The translations under genes were made by a program, and so were the position numbers. From Chlorogloeopsis fritschii PCC 6912 (GTDB taxonomy: Bacteria; Cyanobacteriota; Cyanobacteriia; Cyanobacteriales; Nostocaceae), in contig NZ_AJLN01000063.1 of the NCBI RefSeq assembly GCF_000317285.1, forward strand, positions 1-64,000: a stretch of DNA of 64,000 nt, given 5' to 3'. This document shows positions 28,629-36,792 of this stretch, one piece after another. Under the pieces are notes generated by a model. The model saw only the letters and a program-made list of their open reading frames with translations, was not told the origin of the DNA and ran no database searches. The first letter of the stretch is position 1, and every line of letters begins with the position of its first letter.

Positions 28629-28654
28629 TCCCCGACTTCTCTAAGAAGTCGGGA
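28629..28654. terminator. Hairpin ccccgacttc, dispersed repeat and possible bidirectional terminator
   Basis: The 9-bp stem cccgacttc/gaagtcggg with loop tctaa lies between the convergent BON and alpha/beta-hydrolase genes. A second copy is at 35183-35207. T tracts are short on both sides. Confidence 0.5.
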
Positions 28655-28676
28655 ATCTGTGTTTTTACTTATATAC

Positions 28677-29588
28677 TTATGTATTAGAAATTGAAATAAT
28701 CCAATTTAAAATAGCCTGATTCACTGTTTCTGGACATTCATCATGTGGACAATGCCCCACATTTTCTAGATGCAGTAGTTTCAGATTTGGGTTGTACTGA
28801 GCAAATTCATGAGCAAGGGCTGGGGGAACAAACCGATCATTTTGTCCCCATATTAAAAGCATAGGGATTGTTAGAGTTGGCAATACAGATTTAACACTGA
28901 ACCCAAAATTGGCAGTAATTGTAGCCTTGAATAAAGCGGTAAAAGCACGGGCAGAACCCCGATCTTGAGGAGGGCCTGCTAATATTTCTATCAGTTCATC
29001 TGTGATCGCTTCTGGGTTAGCGTAGGCAATAGCAGCCCAACGACGCAAAAAACTTGGTCGGCGTATTAAATAAAATAAGGGTTTGAGCAACAACGGGGAA
29101 GCTACGATATTTTTAATTGTGTTAACAACAGGTCTTAGTAAAGCAGGAATAGCTTCTTGCTCTAATGATGGATCTGGTAGACTCATCATCACTACACCCT
29201 GGATCATCTCTGGATGGGCAGTGGCGACAGCTAAGGCAATCAGCGAACCAATAGAATTACCTATTAGAATTACAGGCTGGCGGATAAATGTTTTCCAAAA
29301 ATCGTAAACTTGTTCCACCCATAGCTGGATGCTGTAATTAACGGCTGCTTTTTCAGAAGCGCCAAAACCCAGCATATCAAGGGCATAAACTGTGTGTTGC
29401 TCCCCCAAAACCTCTAAATTATGTCGCCAATGTCCAATAGAAGCACCAAATCCATGTAGCAAAATCAAAGGTGTCGCCTTATAGTGATTTTGGGTATGGC
29501 GAATATAGGTGTAGCGGGTTTGCCAACCTCGCCAAACCCAGTCTCTTTGATTGCCCACTCGTTCTTGCCAGTGAACTGTGCCGTTCAC
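28677..29588 (-). CDS. Alpha/beta-fold hydrolase
   Basis: The 303-residue protein has the fold's landmarks: oxyanion HGFGAS near residue 45, ALDMLGFGASEK, nucleophile elbow LIGNSIGSLIAL (Ser in GNSIGS near 113), acid LLIWGQNDRFVPP (Asp near 252) and catalytic His in ENVGHCPHDE (near 279). The lid region FYLIRRPSFLRRWAAIAYANPEAITDELIEILAGPPQDRGSARAF resembles plastid and cyanobacterial hydrolases of the pheophytinase-like group, but the substrate cannot be assigned. No signal peptide. It is divergent from infC across 650 bases, in which a TGTA-N8-TACA site occurs 206 bases upstream of this gene. Confidence 0.88.
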   Translation of the reverse strand: MNGTVHWQERVGNQRDWVWRGWQTRYTYIRHTQNHYKATPLILLHGFGASIGHWRHNLEVLGEQHTVYALDMLGFGASEKAAVNYSIQLWVEQVYDFWKTFIRQPVILIGNSIGSLIALAVATAHPEMIQGVVMMSLPDPSLEQEAIPALLRPVVNTIKNIVASPLLLKPLFYLIRRPSFLRRWAAIAYANPEAITDELIEILAGPPQDRGSARAFTALFKATITANFGFSVKSVLPTLTIPMLLIWGQNDRFVPPALAHEFAQYNPNLKLLHLENVGHCPHDECPETVNQAILNWIISISNT

Positions 29589-30235
29589 GCTGCCTCCAAG
29601 TTTATTAGCTATAGGAATACTGCTATTTCTATTACTAGCTTAATTTCGACTTAATCAGGGTATCGCTCGATATCTGCGTGGTTAATGTTTTGAGTTGAGG
29701 ATTTTTGCTAGGGAGCGATCGCTTAATACATCCTCAAGAAAGAACAACAATTAAACTTTCCTCAGCAATATTGCTTAGACAGCAATAAATTACTGTAATA
29801 TATATTACATAATTACAAGAGAGCGAAAAAGGGACTGGGTGAAGCCAAAAAAGGCACATCTACAGGAGTCAAAGCAAGTACCTAAGTTCTGCAAATTATC
29901 TTCTGTGTTCTGCGTCCTTATTCAGTAAGTATTGAATATTGCTTTGTAATCCCGACCATGATACTGAAACAGTCCCATGTTAACATTGTCACAAAGAAAT
30001 AGTACAATAGTTAACAAATGCTGCAGTTGTGTAATTTAGGTTAACGATTAGATAGAAATCCTCTCAGAATGAGTAGAATGACAAATACAACCAACAAGAG
30101 AATATCTTGTGGATTGGCAACCCTGGAAATACAGTCTATTTTCAGTCCTCAGAAATTTAATGTCTTTGCCTTTAAGGCAAATGAAAAAATACCAAACCAA
30201 GCCCTATTCTTAAAAATCAGCTCCCACAACTCATA
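29589..30235. other. Divergent intergenic region upstream of infC
   Basis: It contains promoters for the hydrolase (minus) and infC (plus). Visible elements are a HIP1-like site near 29717, a perfect TGTA-N8-TACA palindrome at 29794-29809, and a small hairpin tttgcctttaaggcaaa at 30166-30182 in the infC leader. No ORF is supported. Confidence 0.5.
29794..29809. promoter_or_regulatory. NtcA-like site TGTA-N8-TACA
   Basis: TGTAATATATATTACA fits the consensus for the nitrogen regulator NtcA exactly (TGTA-N8-TACA) and is itself a perfect palindrome. No -10 box stands at the canonical 20-24 base distance on either side, so it could equally be a chance AT palindrome. Confidence 0.3.
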
Positions 30236-30769
30236 ATGCCAGTGACAGAGAAAAAAAGAACCCGCGATTTACCCCAAATTAACGAAAGAATTCGTTTCCC
30301 GAAAATTCGGGTCATTGATACTGATGGTGCACAATTGGGAATTATGTCCCCACAGGAAGCGCTGCAACTAGCAGAGGAAAAAGAGCTGGATCTGGTGCTG
30401 CTCAGTGATAAGGCTGATCCGCCGGTTTGTCGGATTATGGACTATGGGAAATATAAATTTGAGCAGGAGAAGAAAGCACGAGAAGCCCGGAAGAAACAGC
30501 ACACTGCTGATGTCAAAGAAGTGAAGATGCGCTACAAGATAGAGGCACATGACTATAATGTGCGTGTCAAGCAAGCAGAACGTTTTCTCAAAGACGGTGA
30601 TAAAGTAAAAGCTACTGTAATGTTCCGTGGTCGAGAAATTCAACACAGCGACATGGCAGAAGAGCTGCTCAAACGGATGGCTGCCGATTTAGATGAGGTG
30701 GCTGAGGTACAGCAAGCACCGAAGAAAGAGGGGCGAAATATGATGATGCTCCTATCTCCTAAGAAATAA
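30236..30769 (+). CDS. infC: Translation initiation factor IF-3
   Basis: The 177-residue protein has both IF-3 domains. The N-terminal domain begins [63 protein letters not shown], followed by a Lys/Arg-rich linker helix ([29 protein letters not shown]). The C-terminal domain covers [40 protein letters not shown] and ends [17 protein letters not shown]-3 binds the 30S subunit, prevents premature 50S joining and proofreads start codons. Here the start codon is ATG, not the AUU used for autoregulation in enterobacteria. rpmI and rplT do not follow; a strong terminator does, so the gene is monocistronic. Confidence 0.98.
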   Translation: MPVTEKKRTRDLPQINERIRFPKIRVIDTDGAQLGIMSPQEALQLAEEKELDLVLLSDKADPPVCRIMDYGKYKFEQEKKAREARKKQHTADVKEVKMRYKIEAHDYNVRVKQAERFLKDGDKVKATVMFRGREIQHSDMAEELLKRMAADLDEVAEVQQAPKKEGRNMMMLLSPKK

Positions 30770-30806
30770 ATAATTATTGATTTAAATTCAACAGCTAAAT
30801 TGAGAG

Positions 30807-30856
30807 TCCCGATCGCTGAGTGGGAAAAATATACTCAGTTGATCGGGATTTTTGCT
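30807..30856 (+). terminator. infC terminator
   Basis: A long stem cccgatc-gctgagt / actcagt-tgatcggg with loop gggaaaaatat is followed by atttttgc. It lies 38 bases after the infC stop. Confidence 0.88.
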
Positions 30857-30983
30857 ATGTCAATAAATCTGATCGAGGTTGCTCAATGTATCCCTTCGAC
30901 AAAAAGCCATTCGTACATTATAAAAAACTGTTATATATTTTACTTGAAACTTTAGGGGTGAAATTACTAGAAAGTAAAACTGC

Positions 30984-33900
30984 ATGGAACTGAAAAATTA
31001 CCAAGCTATTCAAAGAAAAAGGATTTTGACGCGACTGCTAAAGTGGGTAAACCTTCGACCTGAGGAGAGCGATCGCACGTGGTTAATGTTTGCTTTTTAT
31101 ACTACTACCTCAATAGGATTACGATGGTCGGAAGATTCTGCGGTTGCGCTGTTTTTGGATGAGTATGGATCTGAGTTCCTGCCTTTGATGTATACCGCCA
31201 GTGCACTTGTGGGTGGAGTCTTGGTTTATTTCTATTCTTGGCTGCAAAAAATTTTTCCTTTGCGGCAGGTGATTGTGGCGATCGCACCCTGTATGTTTTT
31301 GCCCTTGATGTTTTTGCATCTAGGTTTACATATTTCGTTCTTTTCGGTATTTATCATATTTATCCTGCGGTTGTGGGTGGATGCATTCTACGTTGTTAAC
31401 GATCTCAATACCTCAATTGCAGCTAACCAATTATTCAATATTCGGGAAATTAAGCGTACCTATCCAATTATTAGCAGTGGCGTTTTGGTGGCTGATGTTC
31501 TCAGCGGCTTTAGTTTACCTTTTTTGCTGCTATTTGTAGGTCTTAATAATGTGATTATGCCCTTCGCTGGTATATTCGTTGTCTTGGGAGCAGGGATTCT
31601 TTTATATCTAAGTAAAAATTATTCGCAGGCTTTTCCTGATGTTCCTCAAAGACAGATAAAACCAGCCCAGCACTATAAACAGCAACGTCTTTATGGTTCT
31701 CTAAAGCATTATGCCTGGTTGTTGTTTGCATTTTTTACTCTCCTACAAGCAATGGGAGTATTGATAGATTTTCAATATCTCGCTCAGTTAAAGTCAAATT
31801 TTCAGGGTAAAGATATTGCTACCTTTTTAAGTTTACTGGGTGGAATAATGGGAGTTTGCGAGCTAGGAATGCAGTTATTTATTTCTAGCCGTGCTCTCGA
31901 ACGTTTTGGAGTATTTATTACTGCTGCAACTTTACCCCTCACCGCAGGTATTGTTATACCCTTAACACTACCCCTTTTGGGTTTATTACCTTGGAGCAAT
32001 TCCCACAATCTTTTATGGGGCTTAGTTATTCTCAAGTTCTTAGATGAAATTTTACGTTATACCTTTGTTGCCAGCAGTAGCCCTTTGCTTTTTCAACCAA
32101 TTCCAGATCGGATTCGCAGCAGCGTTCAGTCACTATCAGGAGGTATAGCAGACGCTTTTGGGGCTGGGATTGCAGGTGTAATTATTCTCATCACTCTGTG
32201 GTTGGGAAAGCTATTTCTGCCCTTGTCAGAACGTAGCGCGATTATGGTAGTAGAAACAATGGTTGTAGCTGCGTGCTGTTTGGGGGCGATTTGGTTGCTG
32301 CGATCGCATTACGTTAACCTATTAGTTTTAAGTGCCGAGCGAGGGCAACTGAGCGCCACAGATGTAGATTTACGCACATTTAAACAAGCAGTCGTGAAAG
32401 CTTTAGGAGAAAAAGGTACCGAAGCAGATAAGCGCTCTTGTATCGAACTTTTATCTCAAATTGATCCCCAAGGTGCAACAGAAGTGTTAGCACCCTTGCT
32501 AGTCAAGCTTCCTCCCTCGCTACAAAAACCTAGTTTAGAGATTTTATTGGCGGCAGGTACAAATTCTAATTATTTGCCAGAAGTCAGAGCTTTGTTAGAG
32601 TTACCTCAACACCTAATTAATCCAGAAGTTTTTGCCCTTGCCTTAAGCTACGTTTGGTTTTCCGATCCAGATCCAGACGTCAGTCTTTTAGAACAATACT
32701 TAACAGAAGAACAACACTCCATTATTCGTGCGACTGCTGCTGCTTTATTGTTACGCCTGGGAACGCCACTACAAAAGTCAACCGCAACTAATACTTTGCG
32801 GCGGATGCTCACTCACAAACAAGAAAGGGAAAGAGTAAATGCAGTCAGAGCGCTTAAAGAAGCAGTTTACTTGCAGGCGTTGCGGATTTACATACCGAAT
32901 TTGTTGCAGGATGAGTCTTTGGGAGTGCGTTGTGCTGTTTTAGAAACAATTTCAGCAACCCATTTAGAGGAATACTATACAGCATTACTATTGGGGCTTC
33001 AGTATAAATCAACGCGAACTACAGCAATGGGTGCTTTAGTAGGACTAGAGAATGAAGCCTTACCAATATTGATAAACTTAGCTACTAATATTTATAAACC
33101 GGAAATTGTGCGGATGTATGCTTGGCGTACTATTGGTCAAATTCCTACTATAGAGGCGATAGATACTTTATGGCAGCATCTAGAATTATCTAAGGGTAAA
33201 AGTAGGGGTCATATTCTCCGTCCCTTATTGAAAAGGCTGCAAAAAAAGGGAGTTTTAGTTTTAGGCGATCGCGAAGCCACTTCCTTGGAGCATCGCTTTT
33301 ATGAAAATCAGGTAAAAAAACTCATTGAAGAAGAATTGGGTTTTTTAGGTGTTATTTACGCTGCATATATAGACTTCAAAAGCCAAGGCAAAATTTATGC
33401 CCAAGAAATAGACTTAAACACAAAAGATACTTTAGAAGTTTATAACTCAGATAGAAGAATTGTAGTTGTGTTATCACTTTTGCAACACGCGCTGTTAGAA
33501 GTAGAAATCGATGTTCAAGAGCGATTACTGTTGCTACTACAAATAATTTGCCCGACAGAACAAATTCAAGCCGCAGCATTCAATTTGCGCTCTGAATCAT
33601 TGGTAAACTTAGCACGGGGTTTAGAGATTTTAGAGCATATTGTTAACTTGCAAAATAAATCTGTATTGTTAAATGTTTTAGATCGGCGATCGCCCTCAGA
33701 AAAATTGCAACATTTAATAGATGTGGGAATTGCCAATTATGAAAAAATGACAATTGGCAAACGTACTTGTTTTTTGTTAACACAGGATAATTTGCTTTCC
33801 GATTGGTGTGTAGCTTGTTGTTTTCATTTTGCTCAAGTTGCCAATATCCGACTGACTAGCGAACAGGTTGTGAGAAGTTTGCGTCATCCTACAGGCTTTG

Positions 33901-34031
33901 TTCGGGAAGCAGCAGTGGCGTATTTGAGTACAGTATCACCTCGTATTCTGCTCAAAATTTTACCGCAGTTGCAAAAAGATCCCCACCCACTTGTAGTTGC
34001 TCAAGTGCAAGAGTTAATGAAAAATTTATAA
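30984..34031 (+). CDS. NTT/MFS-type transporter with C-terminal HEAT repeats
   Basis: The first 435 residues or so of 1015 form about 11-12 membrane helices (TWLMFAFYTTTSIGLRWSEDSAVALFL, FFSVFIIFILRLWVDAFYVVNDLNTSIAANQLFNIREIKRTYPIISSGVLVADVLSG). These resemble bacterial ATP/ADP-translocase-like MFS proteins. The remaining 570 residues are a soluble HEAT-repeat array (ERVNAVRALKEA, DESLGVRCAVLETISATHLEEYY, PTGFVREAAVAYL). Substrate unknown; membrane attachment in the plasma or thylakoid membrane is inferred. The next gene, 8 bases downstream, encodes a stand-alone cyclic-nucleotide-binding domain, which in related proteins can be part of the same chain. Together they suggest a ligand-gated or scaffolded transporter. 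Confidence 0.8.
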   Translation: MELKNYQAIQRKRILTRLLKWVNLRPEESDRTWLMFAFYTTTSIGLRWSEDSAVALFLDEYGSEFLPLMYTASALVGGVLVYFYSWLQKIFPLRQVIVAIAPCMFLPLMFLHLGLHISFFSVFIIFILRLWVDAFYVVNDLNTSIAANQLFNIREIKRTYPIISSGVLVADVLSGFSLPFLLLFVGLNNVIMPFAGIFVVLGAGILLYLSKNYSQAFPDVPQRQIKPAQHYKQQRLYGSLKHYAWLLFAFFTLLQAMGVLIDFQYLAQLKSNFQGKDIATFLSLLGGIMGVCELGMQLFISSRALERFGVFITAATLPLTAGIVIPLTLPLLGLLPWSNSHNLLWGLVILKFLDEILRYTFVASSSPLLFQPIPDRIRSSVQSLSGGIADAFGAGIAGVIILITLWLGKLFLPLSERSAIMVVETMVVAACCLGAIWLLRSHYVNLLVLSAERGQLSATDVDLRTFKQAVVKALGEKGTEADKRSCIELLSQIDPQGATEVLAPLLVKLPPSLQKPSLEILLAAGTNSNYLPEVRALLELPQHLINPEVFALALSYVWFSDPDPDVSLLEQYLTEEQHSIIRATAAALLLRLGTPLQKSTATNTLRRMLTHKQERERVNAVRALKEAVYLQALRIYIPNLLQDESLGVRCAVLETISATHLEEYYTALLLGLQYKSTRTTAMGALVGLENEALPILINLATNIYKPEIVRMYAWRTIGQIPTIEAIDTLWQHLELSKGKSRGHILRPLLKRLQKKGVLVLGDREATSLEHRFYENQVKKLIEEELGFLGVIYAAYIDFKSQGKIYAQEIDLNTKDTLEVYNSDRRIVVVLSLLQHALLEVEIDVQERLLLLLQIICPTEQIQAAAFNLRSESLVNLARGLEILEHIVNLQNKSVLLNVLDRRSPSEKLQHLIDVGIANYEKMTIGKRTCFLLTQDNLLSDWCVACCFHFAQVANIRLTSEQVVRSLRHPTGFVREAAVAYLSTVSPRILLKILPQLQKDPHPLVVAQVQELMKNL

Positions 34032-34039
34032 CTAATCTT

Positions 34040-34480
34040 ATGCTAACTACTGTTGAACGCTTATTATTTGTTCGTAGAGTACCTATTTTTAAAGAATTAC
34101 GCGATGATTTTATTGTTCGCTTGGCTTCAGTTATGGATGAGTTGGAATTTCCCACAAACTACACTATTTTTCAAGCAGGGGATGAGGGGCGATCGCTTTA
34201 TATTGTCGTTTCTGGCAAAGTCAAAGTTCATATTGGCAACCAACAGTTAGCAGTGTTTCCCAAAGGAGAATCTTTTGGTGAAATGTCAGTTTTTGACGCT
34301 CAACCGCGTTCTGCTTCGGCAACAACTTTGGAAGCTTGTGAATGTTTGGAACTAACACAAGAACAACTTTACGAAGCTATTGATGAAACACCAGAAATTG
34401 CTGTAAATATTATTGGAATTTTATCTCGTCGGATTCGAGAACTGAATGAAAAAATTAATGCGATCGCTGCAAAAAATTAG
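34040..34480 (+). CDS. Cyclic-nucleotide-binding-domain protein without DNA-binding domain
   Basis: The 146-residue protein is one cNMP-binding domain: ERLLFVRRVPIFKELRDDFIVRLASVMDELEFPTNYTIFQAGDEGRSLYIVVSGKVKVHIGNQQLAVFPKGESFGEMSVFDAQPRSASATTLEACECLELTQEQLYEAI. The phosphate-binding cassette GESFGEMSVFDAQPRSASA has the Glu and Arg (FGE...PRSA) expected for cAMP/cGMP binding. There is no helix-turn-helix, so it is not a CRP-type regulator. With only 8 bases between it and the transporter-HEAT gene, it is almost certainly cotranscribed and probably acts as its regulatory subunit. Confidence 0.9.
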   Translation: MLTTVERLLFVRRVPIFKELRDDFIVRLASVMDELEFPTNYTIFQAGDEGRSLYIVVSGKVKVHIGNQQLAVFPKGESFGEMSVFDAQPRSASATTLEACECLELTQEQLYEAIDETPEIAVNIIGILSRRIRELNEKINAIAAKN

Positions 34481-34523
34481 TTACTTATTCACATCTTGCA
34501 CTAGTTGCTTGATTACAATTATT

Positions 34524-34590
34524 GTAGGGTGGGCACTGTCTAACTTTCTTAAAACTCTTATTTTTACGTTGTGAACAGTGCCCACCTTAC
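34524..34590. repeat. Long hairpin gtagggtgggcactgt / acagtgcccaccttac
   Basis: Two 16-base arms (34524-34539 and 34575-34590, one mismatch region) flank a 35-base loop, 43 bases downstream of the cNMP-binding gene. It may act as its transcript end. The gtgggcactg/cagtgcccac core looks like a dispersed cyanobacterial repeat. Confidence 0.6.
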
Positions 34591-34679
34591 GGTTAATCAG
34601 ATACTTTTTCTACTCAAGGCAAAACTAATCGCTATTTTGTTACTTTAGGAAAAAAAGTTATTCTCAGTTGTTTGGATAA

Positions 34680-34718
34680 AAAAACTGGAAGCTCTATAGA
34701 TGTTTGCGAGCTTCCAGT
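34680..34718 (-). terminator. Minus-strand rho-independent terminator
   Basis: An 11-bp perfect stem actggaagctc/gagcttccagt is followed on the minus strand by seven T. The nearest upstream features on that strand are a 28-codon ORF and, 576 bases away, hetP. Confidence 0.75.
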
Positions 34719-34771
34719 CATTGCTTTCTCAATTGTGATTGAAAAAGTAGAAGGAATCCTAATCGGGAGAA

Positions 34772-34858
34772 CTAAGATGAAATAATTGAAACAGAAGCAA
34801 AGTTACTGGAAGTTCCAACAGTCAAAATCAGTTTTACCGTTACTTTTTCTTTTTCCAT
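34772..34858 (-). CDS. Possible 28-residue peptide downstream of hetP
   Basis: The frame reads MEKEKVTVKLILTVGTSSNF and ends ASVSIISS. It has a charged start and then a hydrophobic/Ser-Thr-rich remainder. It ends 54 bases before a strong minus-strand terminator and lies downstream of the hetC exporter locus, so a small exported or regulatory peptide is conceivable. No clear Shine-Dalgarno precedes the ATG, no double-glycine leader or RGSGR motif is present, and the size is within chance. Confidence 0.25.
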   Translation of the reverse strand: MEKEKVTVKLILTVGTSSNFASVSIISS

Positions 34859-35182
34859 AATAGTTGTACTATTAAACATTAACTTTTTGGGAACTTAGGA
34901 ACACCCACCCCGGTGTTGAAAGTTTTATAAGCAATGCTGAGACTACTTTGGAAAAATAACCACCAACAGTACGGTATGACTTTTAGAAACCTAAGTCAAG
35001 GAGTATTTCACTTCTTATCAATTTGAGTAATTAAAACATAAGTTTTAGTATTTTATTGTTTTCTCCTTACTTATAATTTTTTACTTCAAGCAGCTACTTG
35101 TACTTGTTATTTATAATATTCAAAATATTGATAATTGATTTGCCATTTTGGCAGAATGATTTAAGATTAATCAAAAACAGAT

Positions 35183-35207
35183 CCCCGACTTGTTTAAGAA
35201 GTCGGGG
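35183..35207. terminator. Second copy of the ccccgactt hairpin; possible hetP terminator
   Basis: The 9-bp perfect stem ccccgactt/aagtcgggg lies 87 bases beyond the hetP stop on the minus strand, followed there by ATCTGTTTTTG. On the plus strand it is followed by aatttt. Sequence and flanks (agatccccgactt) match the copy at 28629. Confidence 0.5.
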
Positions 35208-35293
35208 AATTTTGCTGTTGTAGCGTCGTAATTTACATGGCGATCGCCAATTTCATCAACAGTCTCTAAGGATCTGGTAACTCAAGAGATATT

Positions 35294-35764
35294 TTAGTTA
35301 AACGCAGAGAATTTGAATGATGAATCTTGAGTGGTGTCTGATTTTAGTTCAGGCTTAATTGATTGATGCTCGTGAATTTGAGTAGCCAGCCACCGCTCTG
35401 AACTACCACCGCGAATTTCTGTTTTTTTCTTGCCAACTACTTCTAGATAAGCAAGATCTTTGATTTTGCTTAAGCAGCTTTTTTGTGTAGGGCTGTCAGA
35501 CTTTTGATCAGAAGGTAAAGCGGCAATTTTAAGATTTTCGGTGCGTTGTTGGCTAGCTCTCTTGATTTGCGAGTTTTCTTTAATCAATCGGTTATAGGTG
35601 CGGTAAGGAATGTAATGTAAAGGATTGTAGCCAGCAAACCGCAGCATTAATACACAAGCCCAGGAATACTTGCCTGCAAGAATTGCTTCAACTACTTGAT
35701 CGAGTTGTTCCGGGTTAATTGACTTATCGAAATTGCTAGTAATGTTCTGATGCATAGTATTCAT
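35294..35764 (-). CDS. hetP: Heterocyst differentiation protein HetP
   Basis: The 156-residue protein contains the HetP signature [47 protein letters not shown] (about residues 18-64). I recognise this from the Anabaena HetP family, whose members control commitment of vegetative cells to heterocyst formation and are activated by HetR. The C-terminal half is variable, with [35 protein letters not shown] as a second conserved block. ATG codons at 35764 and 35755 are both possible; GAAGG lies 10 bases before the second. It is 59-68 bases after the HlyD-like gene on the same strand and probably cotranscribed, with hetC further upstream, the gene order expected for a hetC-hetP locus. Confidence 0.9.
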   Translation of the reverse strand: MNTMHQNITSNFDKSINPEQLDQVVEAILAGKYSWACVLMLRFAGYNPLHYIPYRTYNRLIKENSQIKRASQQRTENLKIAALPSDQKSDSPTQKSCLSKIKDLAYLEVVGKKKTEIRGGSSERWLATQIHEHQSIKPELKSDTTQDSSFKFSAFN

Positions 35765-35832
35765 TGCCTTCAATAAAGTAAATCAGTTTGTCAGTAATGT
35801 GGTGATTTTGGAGCGCAATTGGAATTTATAAA

Positions 35833-36792
35833 CTACTCTCTATGTTTTTGTTGTTCCTTGATTGGTGTCAGGAACAGATCAGAAATGCGACGCTGGTAAA
35901 TGATTTGGGCGGTAGCTGATTGTCCCGCTTTTAATTTGATGGATTGATGGGGAGCTAAAGCCACTTCAACCCGATACACCCAACCGAATTTTTGCTCAGG
36001 TTGAGCATCACCAGAGATGGATACAATTCTGCCTGAGAGAATACTGCGATTTTGAACTTCAAAAGCGTTTTGTTGTTCTGCTTTACCTTTTGCTGATGGC
36101 TGGCTGTAGGTATCAGCATCTAGTTTGATTTGTACTTTGTCTCCTTTGTTGACAAAGTCTATGTTGTGGTAAGGCAGGTTAATCACCAAAGCAGGGGATG
36201 TATTGCTAGGAGCGATTTCCGCAATAGATTGTTTGGGTTGAGCTATTTTGTTAGTGCTGTGAATGTTAAGGGAGGGTACAACCCCATCTATTGGGAGATT
36301 GGGAAATCTCGGTACTCGTTCAGTCTTGGCTTTCACTGCTTTGTCAAAACCCTGTGGCTGGAATTGATAAAGCTCTCCTAGTTGTATGAATTTCCCTCTG
36401 ACTTGACTGACTTGTTTTATCTTTCCCGTAAACGCCCAAGCTATTACAGTCGCCAAAAAAGTTAGACTGCCTAGCAAAACTATACGAGGAAGAATTGAAG
36501 GCGTTTGCTCTAGCATTTTCTGCAAGGATATAGAGCAATTACCCATACTTGTAGCTGTTACCCGTAAAGGTGTCGCTATTTTGCTATGGGTATTTGTAGG
36601 TAGTTTTGGAGACGCCGCTGCTAAGGGCAACTCTTGTGGTTGCTGTCTGATGATTGAAGCGACACTACCCCCACAGATTGATACTATTTCAGGAACTTGA
36701 TTATAACAGGGATGCACATCCTGCATATTAATCTCTAAACTCCCTGATTGGCTTGAGGTTTCGACTGCATTTGACCTGATGATTCTGTCCAT
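35833..36792 (-). CDS. Short HlyD-like membrane-fusion protein lacking the coiled-coil hairpin
   Basis: The 319-residue protein has a cytoplasmic N-terminus of about 100 residues, one membrane helix (PRIVLLGSLTFLATVIAWAF, about 102-121), and then GKIKQVSQVRGKFIQLGELYQFQPQGFDKAV. This resembles the first beta-barrel/biotinyl-lipoyl half of HlyD-type adaptors. The C-terminal part resembles their beta-barrel: LVINLPYHNIDFVNKGDKVQIKLDADTYSQ...LSGRIVSISGDA...YRVEVALAPHQSIKLKAGQSATAQIIYQRRISDLFLTPI. The long alpha-helical hairpin that normally joins these halves is missing, so it cannot reach an outer-membrane channel in the usual way. It sits between hetC and hetP and most likely assists HetC. ATG 36792 is preceded by AGG. 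A HetR-type palindrome lies 403-428 bases upstream. Confidence 0.75.
   Translation of the reverse strand: MDRIIRSNAVETSSQSGSLEINMQDVHPCYNQVPEIVSICGGSVASIIRQQPQELPLAAASPKLPTNTHSKIATPLRVTATSMGNCSISLQKMLEQTPSILPRIVLLGSLTFLATVIAWAFTGKIKQVSQVRGKFIQLGELYQFQPQGFDKAVKAKTERVPRFPNLPIDGVVPSLNIHSTNKIAQPKQSIAEIAPSNTSPALVINLPYHNIDFVNKGDKVQIKLDADTYSQPSAKGKAEQQNAFEVQNRSILSGRIVSISGDAQPEQKFGWVYRVEVALAPHQSIKLKAGQSATAQIIYQRRISDLFLTPIKEQQKHRE

Larger units (their letters stand above)
34481..35293. other. Intergenic region with several hairpins
   Basis: It lies between two convergent transcripts. It holds a long hairpin at 34524-34590, a minus-strand terminator at 34680-34718, a 28-codon ORF on the minus strand (34772-34858), a small hairpin aacacc/ggtgtt at 34900-34917, and the second copy of the ccccgactt hairpin at 35183-35207. 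One HIP1-type site is at about 35240. No larger gene is seen. Confidence 0.6.
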
